A stretch of DNA of 29,208 bases, taken from DASRCB01 sp035653295. GTDB lineage: Bacteria > Acidobacteriota > Terriglobia > Bryobacterales > Bryobacteraceae. The notes below the pieces were generated by a model that was given only the letters and a program-made list of their open reading frames with translations, had not been told where the DNA came from and searched no databases. Within the stretch, counting starts at the first letter, position 1, and each line of letters begins with the position of its first letter. Location of the stretch: the NCBI GenBank assembly GCA_035653295.1, contig DASRCB010000367.1, positions 1 through 29,208 on the forward strand, written 5' to 3'. Below are positions 1-7,188 of the stretch, piece by piece. The position numbers and the translations under genes are program-made.

Positions 1-1170
1 TTCATGGCCTGCTGCGCGCTCACCCGGCTGCTGCCTTCGCGCGCGCAGCAGGCCATGAACCTTGCAAAAAGTCTGCAGCCGCAGACCGGACCCCCGGCAA
101 CGACGGATGACATTACGCGCGTGTTCCAGCCCGCTCGGCAGGTGGTTTCGCCGACCAATCGCGACAGGCTGATCGATGATCTCAACCGCGCCTACATGGA
201 TGCGCTCGCGAACCTGCAGCGCGCTATGGATCGCCTCCAGGGGCAGAACACCGCCAATCCGGATCCGGCACTGAATCAGCAGGCGTCGACGGCCATGGAC
301 GGCGGGCTCGATGCGGTCCGCCAGATGGCCCAGAAGTTCAATACGACTGGCACGGAAGGCGTCGATCAATCATTGCAGCGCCTGCTGCAATCTCCCTTCG
401 TTGATGCGAAACCGTTCATCATCACCGATTTTGCGAAAGCCGGGCGCGAAAAGGCGAACGGCGCGGTGCGGCAGTTCTGCGCTCGGCTCGCCGCGCTGGA
501 GCGCAAATTCCCGTTTAACCCGAGCAGCGATACGGACGCCTCGCCCGATGAAGTGACCGCCATCTTCGCCCCGCAAACCGGCGCGTTCGCCGCTCTGCAG
601 CAACAACTGGCGAAGCTGGTCGTGAAGCAGGGCCGGCAGTGGGCCCCCAGCCCCGAAGCTCAGGACTCGCATCCGACGCCGGAGCTGCTGCGTTTCCTGA
701 ATCATCTTCAGGACATTCAGGACGCGTTGTTCGCCAACGGGTCGCCGCAGATGAGCATGCATTACACGCTGCGCCCGGTTCCGGGGCAGAATGTGCAGGC
801 CATCACGCTCAATATCGACGGCCAGAGCATCACCGCGTCGGGCACGCAGGCGCAATCGAAGCAGTTCACCTGGCCGGGATCCGGCCAGGTTTCGGTTACC
901 GTGAAGGCGGGCGGCAACATTCCATTCGGCTCCTATTCGGGACCCTGGGCATTGTGGCGCTGGATGTACGATGCCGATCCGCGTTCCGCCGGCAGTAAAG
1001 TGGCGCAGTGGAGCGCGCTGCGGCAGGGGCACGGGCAGCCGCAGCCGGTTACCGACGCCGAAGGCCGTCCCATCGTAATGCGCGTGGAGCTTGCGGACAT
1101 GCCGTCGGGCATCGATGTCTTTGACCGCAACTTCTTCAGCGTCCGTTGTCCGGGAAAGGCGGCCGAATAG
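1..1170 (+). CDS. tssM: TssM (IcmF/VasK), C-terminal part, cut by window start
   Basis: This is the C-terminal part of the inner-membrane T6SS protein that, with TssL and TssJ, forms the trans-envelope complex anchoring the sheath. The frame is open to base 1, so the N-terminal membrane and NTPase-like regions lie outside the window. The last ~130 residues show the IcmF C-terminal pattern: a W-P-G-S-G strand, the G-P-W-A-L-W-R segment, and a terminal F-F-S-V-R-C-P motif before the TAG stop at 1168-1170. The middle is helical and Ala/Gln-rich, as expected of the periplasmic portion. The kinase gene follows 3 bp later, so the two are probably co-transcribed. An ATG at base 4 is unlikely to be the real start because TssM proteins normally exceed 1000 residues. 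Confidence 0.9.
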   Translation, partial: FMACCALTRLLPSRAQQAMNLAKSLQPQTGPPATTDDITRVFQPARQVVSPTNRDRLIDDLNRAYMDALANLQRAMDRLQGQNTANPDPALNQQASTAMDGGLDAVRQMAQKFNTTGTEGVDQSLQRLLQSPFVDAKPFIITDFAKAGREKANGAVRQFCARLAALERKFPFNPSSDTDASPDEVTAIFAPQTGAFAALQQQLAKLVVKQGRQWAPSPEAQDSHPTPELLRFLNHLQDIQDALFANGSPQMSMHYTLRPVPGQNVQAITLNIDGQSITASGTQAQSKQFTWPGSGQVSVTVKAGGNIPFGSYSGPWALWRWMYDADPRSAGSKVAQWSALRQGHGQPQPVTDAEGRPIVMRVELADMPSGIDVFDRNFFSVRCPGKAAE

Positions 1171-1173
1171 CCG

Positions 1174-2181
1174 ATGGCGGCTTTCGGCCGATTCGAGGTC
1201 ACAGGGGAGCTGGGGCGCGGCGGTGGCGGGGTGGTTTACCGCGCTGTGGACAAGGATTCCGGCGCCCCCGTCGCGCTGAAGGTCGTGCCAGAACAGCAGG
1301 CCAGCGGAGAACGCGCGCGCAACGCCCACCGTCAGCTCGTCGAGCGGCTGCGCCGCGAAGCGGAGTCGGTTGCGGCGCTCGATCATGCGAACATCGTCCG
1401 TTTCATCGAATTCGGCGAGGACGGCGGGGCGGTCTACTTTGCCATGGAGATGGTCGAAGGCCGAACCGTGCAGGCTATGCTGACCGCACGTGAGCCGGTC
1501 ACCGCCTTTCAGGTGGTGCGCATCATTTCCGGTGTCGCGGATGCCCTTGATTTCGCGCACGCACGCGGCATCGTGCATCGCGACGTGAAGCCCGGCAATA
1601 TCATGCTGACCGCCGATGGCAGGATCAAAGTCATGGACTTCGGCACGGCCAAGCTGCTGCAGCAAACCAACGTCCAGCAGCTGACCATGGTGGGCAGTAT
1701 GGTCGGCTCGGCGGATTACATGTCCCCCGAGCAGGTGGTCGAGTCCGGCGTGGAGGGGCGCAGCGATCAGTTTTCGCTGGCAATCATAGCCTATGAATTG
1801 CTGGCGGGACGCAGGCCGTTTGAGGCGGACAATGTCCCGGCGGTACTGTTTCAGATCGGTCATGTCGATCCACCCGCGATCACCACATTCCGGCCCGACC
1901 TGCCGTCCGCGGTGGATGCGGTGTTCGGCCGTGCTTTGTGTAAGACGGCGCTGGATCGGTTCCCAACCTGCGCGGCATTTGCGGGCGAGCTCCGCGCCGC
2001 ACTGGCGAAACCCGCCGATCAGTCCCCGGCGCAGGTTTCCAGGCCGGACCTGGCGGGGGCCATGCCGCTTCAGGTTCGGAACAGGGGTACCGCCGCCTCC
2101 AGGCCCGCCATCCTGATCGCTGCCGTTCTGGGCGGGCTCATAATCATCGTGGTGGCGCTGTTGCTTCTGAAAAGGATTTGA
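1174..2181 (+). CDS. Tail-anchored Ser/Thr protein kinase (Hanks type), T6SS-associated
   Basis: A eukaryotic-like Ser/Thr kinase of 335 aa, probably acting as a post-translational switch for the secretion system, as PpkA does in Pseudomonas (analogy, not shown here). Visible kinase features are a glycine loop G-R-G-G-G-G-V-V-Y (residues 14-22), the ATP lysine in A-L-K (K36), the catalytic loop H-R-D-V-K-P-G-N (135-142, D137), the D-F-G motif (155-157) and an S-P-E in place of A-P-E. A single hydrophobic helix (~313-332) ends three residues before the stop. The protein is therefore a C-terminally anchored cytoplasmic kinase with no periplasmic sensor domain, unlike PpkA, which carries a VWA region. 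It starts 3 bp after tssM and is followed 4 bp later by the methyltransferase gene. No PppA-type phosphatase or FHA protein is visible in the window. Confidence 0.93.
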   Translation: MAAFGRFEVTGELGRGGGGVVYRAVDKDSGAPVALKVVPEQQASGERARNAHRQLVERLRREAESVAALDHANIVRFIEFGEDGGAVYFAMEMVEGRTVQAMLTAREPVTAFQVVRIISGVADALDFAHARGIVHRDVKPGNIMLTADGRIKVMDFGTAKLLQQTNVQQLTMVGSMVGSADYMSPEQVVESGVEGRSDQFSLAIIAYELLAGRRPFEADNVPAVLFQIGHVDPPAITTFRPDLPSAVDAVFGRALCKTALDRFPTCAAFAGELRAALAKPADQSPAQVSRPDLAGAMPLQVRNRGTAASRPAILIAAVLGGLIIIVVALLLLKRI

Positions 2182-2185
2182 CGAT

Positions 2186-3661
2186 ATGATTTCCGCCCGC
2201 GCCGAGACCCCGCCGCCGCAGGGTTCCGCTGAAGAGCTGGCCGCGCTTCGAAGCCTTCTGCTGCAGCTCGATTACACGGAGGAAGGCGTTTGCCGCCACC
2301 TCGGAATCCGCAATATCTTCGAATTTCAGGAGAAGAGGCCGCCGAATTACACTGCGGAAATCCATGCGGCGATGGACGTTATGGTGCGGCTGTTCATTGC
2401 CACCATCCCCGTCGAGCAGAGCCTTGCTGAGAAGCTGCTCCCACCGCAAAGCCTGGAGCTGTTCCGGCGCACGGGATTTCTGAAGCCGGATTCGTGCGAC
2501 CCCGCGGCCATGCTGTATCCCGTTCGCGGTTTGTGGCTGGCCTCAGACGTGTTATGGAAACCGGATGACCCCGGCAGCGCCGATCTTGTGTTTTCCGCAA
2601 TGACAACGATCGGCGGCGAATATCTCAACTCACTGCCGCCAACGCCCTGCGAGGCGTTTCTGGAGCTGTGCGGCGGATCGGGTGTCGCCGCGCTGGCGGC
2701 CGCGCGGGAGGGCGCGAGTCATACTTGGTCCTGCGACATCACCGAACGCTCAACGCGTTTCGCGGAGTTTAACGCCCGCCTGAATGAGCTGCGGAACGTC
2801 ACCTGTTTACAGGGTGATATGTATCAGCCCGTTGCCGGCCTGTCCTTCGATCGCATCGCCGTGCATCCGCCTTACCTTCCGAAGCTGGAAACGAAATATG
2901 TGTTCCGCGACGGCGGCGAGGACGGAGAGCAGATCGTACGCGCGGCCATCGCCGGCGTCCCGGCTTTCCTGCGCCCAGGCGGAACGTTTTATCTCACCGG
3001 CCTGACCTCCGATCGCAACGGGAAACGAGCCGAGCAGAGGATCCGTGAACTGCTGGGCGAGGGGCACGCGGACTTCGACGTAGCCCTTGTGGTCATCAAG
3101 AGCATGGCCCCGGCGGATTATTGCCTTTTCGAAGTCGCGGAATCGAGAGCCACGCCCGAGGAAGCCTCCGCTCTGGAAAAACGTCTGCTCGCCCTCGAGA
3201 TCGAGCAGCTGGTGTACGGGTGGTGCATTATCCGCCGGCATGCGATAAAACGCGACCCTTTCACTGCCCGGCGGCCGAGTAATGACCGGGTCGGCTGGAG
3301 AGAGCTGAGCTGGCTGATCGAGACCGAGGCGCTGTGGTCCGACTCGGCCGTGTATGCCGGCGCTTGGGACACGCACCCGCTGCCGGGGCCGAACGTCGAG
3401 TGCTTCGTAACCCGGCGGTATTCCGGCGGCGGATGGAAGGACATCTCCTGCACCATGCGGACCGAGTACCCGTTCAAGGTCGAGATCAGCGGGCCGCCCT
3501 GGCTCGCGCATATGGCCGAGATTTGCGATGGGCGGCGGACTGTCGGTGATGTTGCGCAGATGCTGGTCGATGGAGGCCTGATCGGGGCCAATCCGCCCCC
3601 AATGGAATTCCTTCGGTTTCTGCGGCCTTTCGCGACCGCGGGATTGTTCCGGTTCCAGTAA
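2186..3661 (+). CDS. Class I SAM-dependent methyltransferase with extra N- and C-terminal domains
   Basis: A 491-aa protein with a central Rossmann methyltransferase domain. Motif I reads E-L-C-G-G-S-G (160-166), an acidic residue follows in C-D-I-T-E, and motif IV is H-P-P-Y (227-230) in place of the N-P-P-Y of HemK/RsmC-type N-methyltransferases. The following Y-V-F-R-D-G-G-E-D-G segment and the N-terminal helical region resemble HemK-like enzymes with a DUF7059-type N-terminus; this is recollection, not a search. The last ~60 residues (W-L-A-H-M-A-E-I-C-D-G ... L-R-P-F-A-T-A-G-L-F) look like a small winged-helix or PqqD-like domain. The substrate cannot be inferred. The gene sits 4 bp after the kinase gene, with an AAAGGA ribosome site near 2171, and ends just before the promoter of the structural T6SS operon. 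No methyltransferase belongs to the T6SS core, so its role there is open. Confidence 0.8.
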   Translation: MISARAETPPPQGSAEELAALRSLLLQLDYTEEGVCRHLGIRNIFEFQEKRPPNYTAEIHAAMDVMVRLFIATIPVEQSLAEKLLPPQSLELFRRTGFLKPDSCDPAAMLYPVRGLWLASDVLWKPDDPGSADLVFSAMTTIGGEYLNSLPPTPCEAFLELCGGSGVAALAAAREGASHTWSCDITERSTRFAEFNARLNELRNVTCLQGDMYQPVAGLSFDRIAVHPPYLPKLETKYVFRDGGEDGEQIVRAAIAGVPAFLRPGGTFYLTGLTSDRNGKRAEQRIRELLGEGHADFDVALVVIKSMAPADYCLFEVAESRATPEEASALEKRLLALEIEQLVYGWCIIRRHAIKRDPFTARRPSNDRVGWRELSWLIETEALWSDSAVYAGAWDTHPLPGPNVECFVTRRYSGGGWKDISCTMRTEYPFKVEISGPPWLAHMAEICDGRRTVGDVAQMLVDGGLIGANPPPMEFLRFLRPFATAGLFRFQ

Positions 3662-3894
3662 CAAAAGCCTGCCGCCGCGCCCGGGTATTTAGGACCGGTA
3701 GCAGAAATGTAATAGGGTCCACATCCGACTTGACTTTACCTGAGGCAATTCTTATACTCAGCAAGTCCAGCACAGCAGTTGGATCACGCGCCGTGTCCAC
3801 GCCAGGCCGATACCGCTCGGTTTACGGCCGGCCCGCCCGGGGGCTTGAAGATCCCCGGTAGACGGGGTTGCGGCGCGCCGCGGAGGAGTAAACC
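3662..3894 (+). other. Intergenic region: promoter plus leader of tssB
   Basis: This 233-bp gap contains the promoter at 3730-3758. Further down the leader is a potential 6-bp GC hairpin (CCGGGG at 3837-3842 with CCCCGG at 3853-3858, 10-nt loop). A strong ribosome binding site GGAGGAG (3882-3888) lies 6 nt before the tssB ATG. No ORF or tRNA is seen. The hairpin is not followed by a T-run, so it is not an obvious intrinsic terminator. Confidence 0.55.
3730..3758 (+). promoter_or_regulatory. Sigma70-type promoter for the tssB operon
   Basis: A TTGACT -35 hexamer (3730-3735) and a TATACT -10 hexamer (3753-3758) are separated by exactly 17 bp. Each differs from the E. coli consensus at one position. 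The pair lies in the only sizeable non-coding gap of the T6SS locus (3662-3894), about 136 bp upstream of tssB. It probably marks a separate transcription start for the sheath, tube and baseplate genes. Transcription from it would leave a leader of ~130 nt. Confidence 0.75.
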
Positions 3895-4407
3895 ATGCCA
3901 CGTGAAAGCGTAAACAAGAAGCTGGAGCGCGTTCGGCCGCCGCGCGTTCATATCAGCTATGACGTCGAGGTCGGCAACGCCATCGAGATTAAGGAACTGC
4001 CGTTCGTTATGGGCGTTCTGGGCGATTTCACCGGGCAACCGGAGGAGCCTCTGGCCCGTCTCAAGGACCGCAAGTTCGTGGAAATCACGCCGGACAATTT
4101 CGACGATGTGCTGGCCAATATGAAGCCGCACCTCGCGTACTCGGTTGAGAACAAGCTCAGCGACGACCCCGACGCCGCCCGGCTGGCTGTGAACCTGCGC
4201 TTCCAGAGCATGGAAGATTTCGAGCCCGCCAATGTGGCGCGCCAGGTGAAGCCGCTGCGCGAGCTGCTGGACCTGCGGACCAAGCTGGCGGACCTGCGCG
4301 GAACGCTGCAGGGCAACGACAAGCTGGATGAAGTGCTGAAGGAAACCGTAGCGAACCAGGAAAAGATGAACAAGCTTCGCACGGAGATGGAGGAACCCAA
4401 TGCCTGA
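3895..4407 (+). CDS. tssB: TssB (VipA), small sheath subunit
   Basis: A 170-aa small subunit of the contractile T6SS sheath, which assembles with TssC in the cytoplasm. The start matches the family: R-E-S-V-N-K-K-L-E-R-V-R-P-P-R-V, then Y-D-V-E-V-G-N-A and the conserved E-L-P-F-V-M-G-V-L-G-D-F-T/G segment. A charged C-terminal helix follows. Length is normal for the family. The GGAGGAG site 6 nt upstream supports the ATG at 3895. The stop overlaps the tssC start by 8 bp, indicating translational coupling and balanced synthesis of the two sheath proteins. Confidence 0.97.
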   Translation: MPRESVNKKLERVRPPRVHISYDVEVGNAIEIKELPFVMGVLGDFTGQPEEPLARLKDRKFVEITPDNFDDVLANMKPHLAYSVENKLSDDPDAARLAVNLRFQSMEDFEPANVARQVKPLRELLDLRTKLADLRGTLQGNDKLDEVLKETVANQEKMNKLRTEMEEPNA

Positions 4408-5887
4408 CGGACAGCAGGCGACCCAGCAGGCCGCCGCGGCCACTACGACCAGCGAGCAGAGTGTCCTTGACTCGATTCTTGAGCAGGGCCGCCTAACCCG
4501 CGACGAGTCGACGAAGGAGCGCGGCAAGGATCTGGTGAAGAACTTCGTAAAGGAAGTGCTCGCCGGCTCGATCACCATGGCCCGCGATACAGAGGCCATG
4601 ATCAACGCGCGCATCGCGCAGATCGATCACCTGCTCTCCATCCAGCTCAACGAGATCATGCACGCGCCGGAGTTCCAGAAGCTGGAAGGCACCTGGCGCG
4701 GTCTGCAGTACCTGCTCAAGCAAAGCGAGACCAGCGACAACCTGAAAATCAAGATCCTCAACGTCAGCAAAAAAGAGCTGCTGCGCGATCTGGAGAAGGC
4801 GCTGGAGTTCGACCAAAGCGCGACCTTCAAGAAGGTGTACGAAGAGGAGTTCGGCATCTTCGGCGGGCATCCCTTCGGCGCCCTGATCGGCGATTACGAG
4901 TTCGGGAAAGGGCCGCAGGACATTTCGCTGCTGGAGAAAATGTCCCAGGTCGCGGCCGCCGCGCATGCGCCTTTCCTGACGGCAGCCTCGCCGGACATGT
5001 TCAACCTCGAGAGCTTCACCTCGCTCGATGCTCCGCGGGACATGTCCAAGGTGTTCGACACCACCGAATACGCCAAGTGGAAGAGCTTCCGGCAGACGGA
5101 AGACTCGCGCTACGTCGGGCTCACCTGTCCGCGCATCCTCATGCGCCTCCCGTATGGCAAGGACACCGTCCCGGTGGACGACTTCTGTTACGAAGAGGAC
5201 GTTGATGGAACGGATCACAGCAAATACCTGTGGGCCAACTCCAGCTGGGCGCTCGGCGCACGGCTGACCAACGCTTTCGCCCAGTACGGCTGGTGCGCGT
5301 GCATCCGCGGCGTGGAGAGCGGCGGTCTGGTCGAGGGTCTCCCGGTGCACACGTTCCGCACCGGCGAGGGCGACACAGCGCTGAAATGTCCGACGGAAGT
5401 GCCCATCACCGATCGCCGCGAGAAGGAACTCGCCGATCAGGGTTTCATTCCGCTGGTGCACTGCAAGGGCACCGATTACGCGGCGTTCTTCAGCGTGCAG
5501 TCGGCGCAGAAGCCGAAGATTTACGACCAGCCCGCGGCCACCGCAAACGCCCGCATCTCCGCGCAGCTTCCGTACATTCTGGCCGTTTCGCGTTTCGCTC
5601 ATTACCTGAAGGCCATGATGCGGGACAAGATCGGCGGCTACATGTCCCGTGGTGAAGCGGAATCGTTCCTGAACCGCTGGATCAGCAATTACGTCATCTC
5701 CAACGACGATGCCCCATTCGGCCTGAAGGCGCAGCGGCCGCTTAAAGAAGCGCGCGTGGATGTGATGGAGATCCCGGGCAAGCCGGGCTGCTATCGCGCT
5801 GTCGCGTTCCTGCGCCCGCACTTCCAGCTGGACGAGCTGACCATTTCCATGCGCCTGGTCGCGGAACTCCCGCCTCCGGCGAAATAA
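4400..5887 (+). CDS. tssC: TssC (VipB), large sheath subunit
   Basis: A 495-aa large sheath subunit (EvpB/VipB family), normal in length. The N-terminal helix (residues ~20-45, V-L-D-S-I-L-E-Q-G-R) is the region that ClpV engages in other systems. The conserved core includes E-F-Q-K-L-E-G-T-W-R-G-L, G-H-P-F-G-A-L-I-G-D-Y-E-F, P-R-I-L-M-R-L-P-Y-G and the C-terminal P-G-C-Y-R-A-V-A-F-L-R-P-H-F segment with E-L-T-I-S-M-R-L-V. Its ATG lies inside the tssB end, preceded by GGAGGA at 4389-4394. The hcp gene follows after 41 bp. Confidence 0.97.
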   Translation: MPDGQQATQQAAAATTTSEQSVLDSILEQGRLTRDESTKERGKDLVKNFVKEVLAGSITMARDTEAMINARIAQIDHLLSIQLNEIMHAPEFQKLEGTWRGLQYLLKQSETSDNLKIKILNVSKKELLRDLEKALEFDQSATFKKVYEEEFGIFGGHPFGALIGDYEFGKGPQDISLLEKMSQVAAAAHAPFLTAASPDMFNLESFTSLDAPRDMSKVFDTTEYAKWKSFRQTEDSRYVGLTCPRILMRLPYGKDTVPVDDFCYEEDVDGTDHSKYLWANSSWALGARLTNAFAQYGWCACIRGVESGGLVEGLPVHTFRTGEGDTALKCPTEVPITDRREKELADQGFIPLVHCKGTDYAAFFSVQSAQKPKIYDQPAATANARISAQLPYILAVSRFAHYLKAMMRDKIGGYMSRGEAESFLNRWISNYVISNDDAPFGLKAQRPLKEARVDVMEIPGKPGCYRAVAFLRPHFQLDELTISMRLVAELPPPAK

Positions 5888-5928
5888 CCACAACGTACGA
5901 GCAGCAATTCGGAGGGGAAAACAACAAC

Positions 5929-6447
5929 ATGGCTTTTGATACATTTCTGAAACTCGAAGGAGGCTCAACGCCGGTCGACGGCGAGGCCACGCGCAAGGGC
6001 CACGAGGGCTGGATCGAGGTATACAGCTTCTCGTTCGGCGCCAGCAACCCCACAACCGTGGGCACCGGCCAAACGGGGCTCTCCGCGGGCAAGGTTTCGG
6101 TCAGCTCTTTCAACATCATGAAGAAGACCGAGGCGTCCAGCGCGCATCTGTTCGCCGCCTGCTGCCAGGGGACGCATTTCAAGAAGGCCACCGTGGTCCT
6201 GAACAAGGCGTCGGGCGATAAAGAGAAGCCGCTGCCGTTTCTGACTTACAAGTTCACCGATGTAATGGTGGAATCGGTGCAGTGGTCCGGCTCGACGGGT
6301 GGCGACGACACGCCGACCGAGAGCATATCTTTCGCTTTCGCGAAAGTGGAGATCCTGTACGCGCAGCAGTCCAGCGAGAAAGGCGGCCAGGCAAAGACCC
6401 ACGGCGCCAGCTGGGATCTGACCACGGCTGCGGCCACCACTTCCTAA
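5929..6447 (+). CDS. hcp: Hcp (TssD), inner-tube protein
   Basis: A 172-aa Hcp protein, the hexameric ring unit that stacks into the inner tube and is expelled with the spike. It begins M-A-F-D-T-F-L-K-L-E-G, continues with the G-W-I-E-V-Y-S-F-S-F-G strand typical of Hcp, and has F-A-A-C-C-Q-G-T-H-F-K and K-V-E-I-L-Y further on. No C-terminal effector extension is present: the Ser/Thr/Ala tail ends at residue 172. A strong GGAGG ribosome site (5911-5915) lies 13 nt before the ATG, slightly far. It is placed between tssC and tagJ in the main operon. Confidence 0.95.
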   Translation: MAFDTFLKLEGGSTPVDGEATRKGHEGWIEVYSFSFGASNPTTVGTGQTGLSAGKVSVSSFNIMKKTEASSAHLFAACCQGTHFKKATVVLNKASGDKEKPLPFLTYKFTDVMVESVQWSGSTGGDDTPTESISFAFAKVEILYAQQSSEKGGQAKTHGASWDLTTAAATTS

Positions 6448-6465
6448 GCGGCACTGGATCAAAAG

Positions 6466-7185
6466 ATGAACTCCCGGCAGTTGTTTGAGGCCGGAAAGCT
6501 CAACGAAGCGATTGCGGCGCTTGGGGCGGAACTCAGGGAGAACCCTGCGGACGCCCAGCGCCGCACGTTTTTGTTCGAACTGTTGTGCTTTGCCGGTAAT
6601 TTCGACCGCGCCGAGAAGCAGCTCGACGTTCTGGCCGGGGCCACGCCCCAGGCGGGAATGGGCGCACTGCTGTATCGCAGCGCGATTCATGCCGAGCGCA
6701 CCCGCGCGCAGATGTTCCGCAGCAACACTCTGCCGCTCGACGGTAACGCTTCGGAGGCAGTCTCCGGAACCGTCAACGGCAAACCTTTCAGCTCGATCGC
6801 GGACGCCGACCCGCGCATCGGCGCGCGCCTGGAAATTTTCGCCGCGGGCCAGTACACGTGGATTCCGTGGCAGCATGTCGCCAGCGTGAAGATCGAGGCC
6901 GCGAAGCGGCTGCGCGACGTCCTGTGGGTTCCGGCCGTGGTGCGCACCAGCGATGACTGGCGCGGCCAGGAACTCGGCGAGATTCTGCTCCCGGGCCTCG
7001 CGCCGCTCTCCTTCGATTACCCGGACGACGAGATCCGCCTTGGCCGCGCTACCGACTGGGTGGAGCTTCCTGACGGCGATTATGCTCCCGCGGGGCAGAA
7101 GCTCATCGTCATCGACGGGGAACGGGTCCCGCTGCTCGACATTCGTGAGCTGGAAATTCACCGGGCGGAGAAGGCTGCGTCGTAA
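6466..7185 (+). CDS. tagJ: TagJ/ImpE-family T6SS accessory protein
   Basis: A 239-aa protein of the ImpE/TagJ family (SciE-like), which in other systems binds TssB and modulates sheath assembly or recycling. The N-terminus is TPR-like (F-E-A-G-K-L-N-E-A-I-A-A-L and F-L-F-E-L-L-C-F-A-G-N-F-D-R-A). The second half contains the family's I-P-W-Q-H-V-A-S-V segment, the R-D-V-L-W-V-P strand and the G-Q-K-L-I-V-I-D-G-E end. It is slightly shorter than the ~260-270 aa of many homologues. It lies 18 bp after hcp and 3 bp before tssA. TagJ usually accompanies systems that also have ClpV, which is true here. Confidence 0.88.
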   Translation: MNSRQLFEAGKLNEAIAALGAELRENPADAQRRTFLFELLCFAGNFDRAEKQLDVLAGATPQAGMGALLYRSAIHAERTRAQMFRSNTLPLDGNASEAVSGTVNGKPFSSIADADPRIGARLEIFAAGQYTWIPWQHVASVKIEAAKRLRDVLWVPAVVRTSDDWRGQELGEILLPGLAPLSFDYPDDEIRLGRATDWVELPDGDYAPAGQKLIVIDGERVPLLDIRELEIHRAEKAAS

Positions 7186-7188
7186 CTC

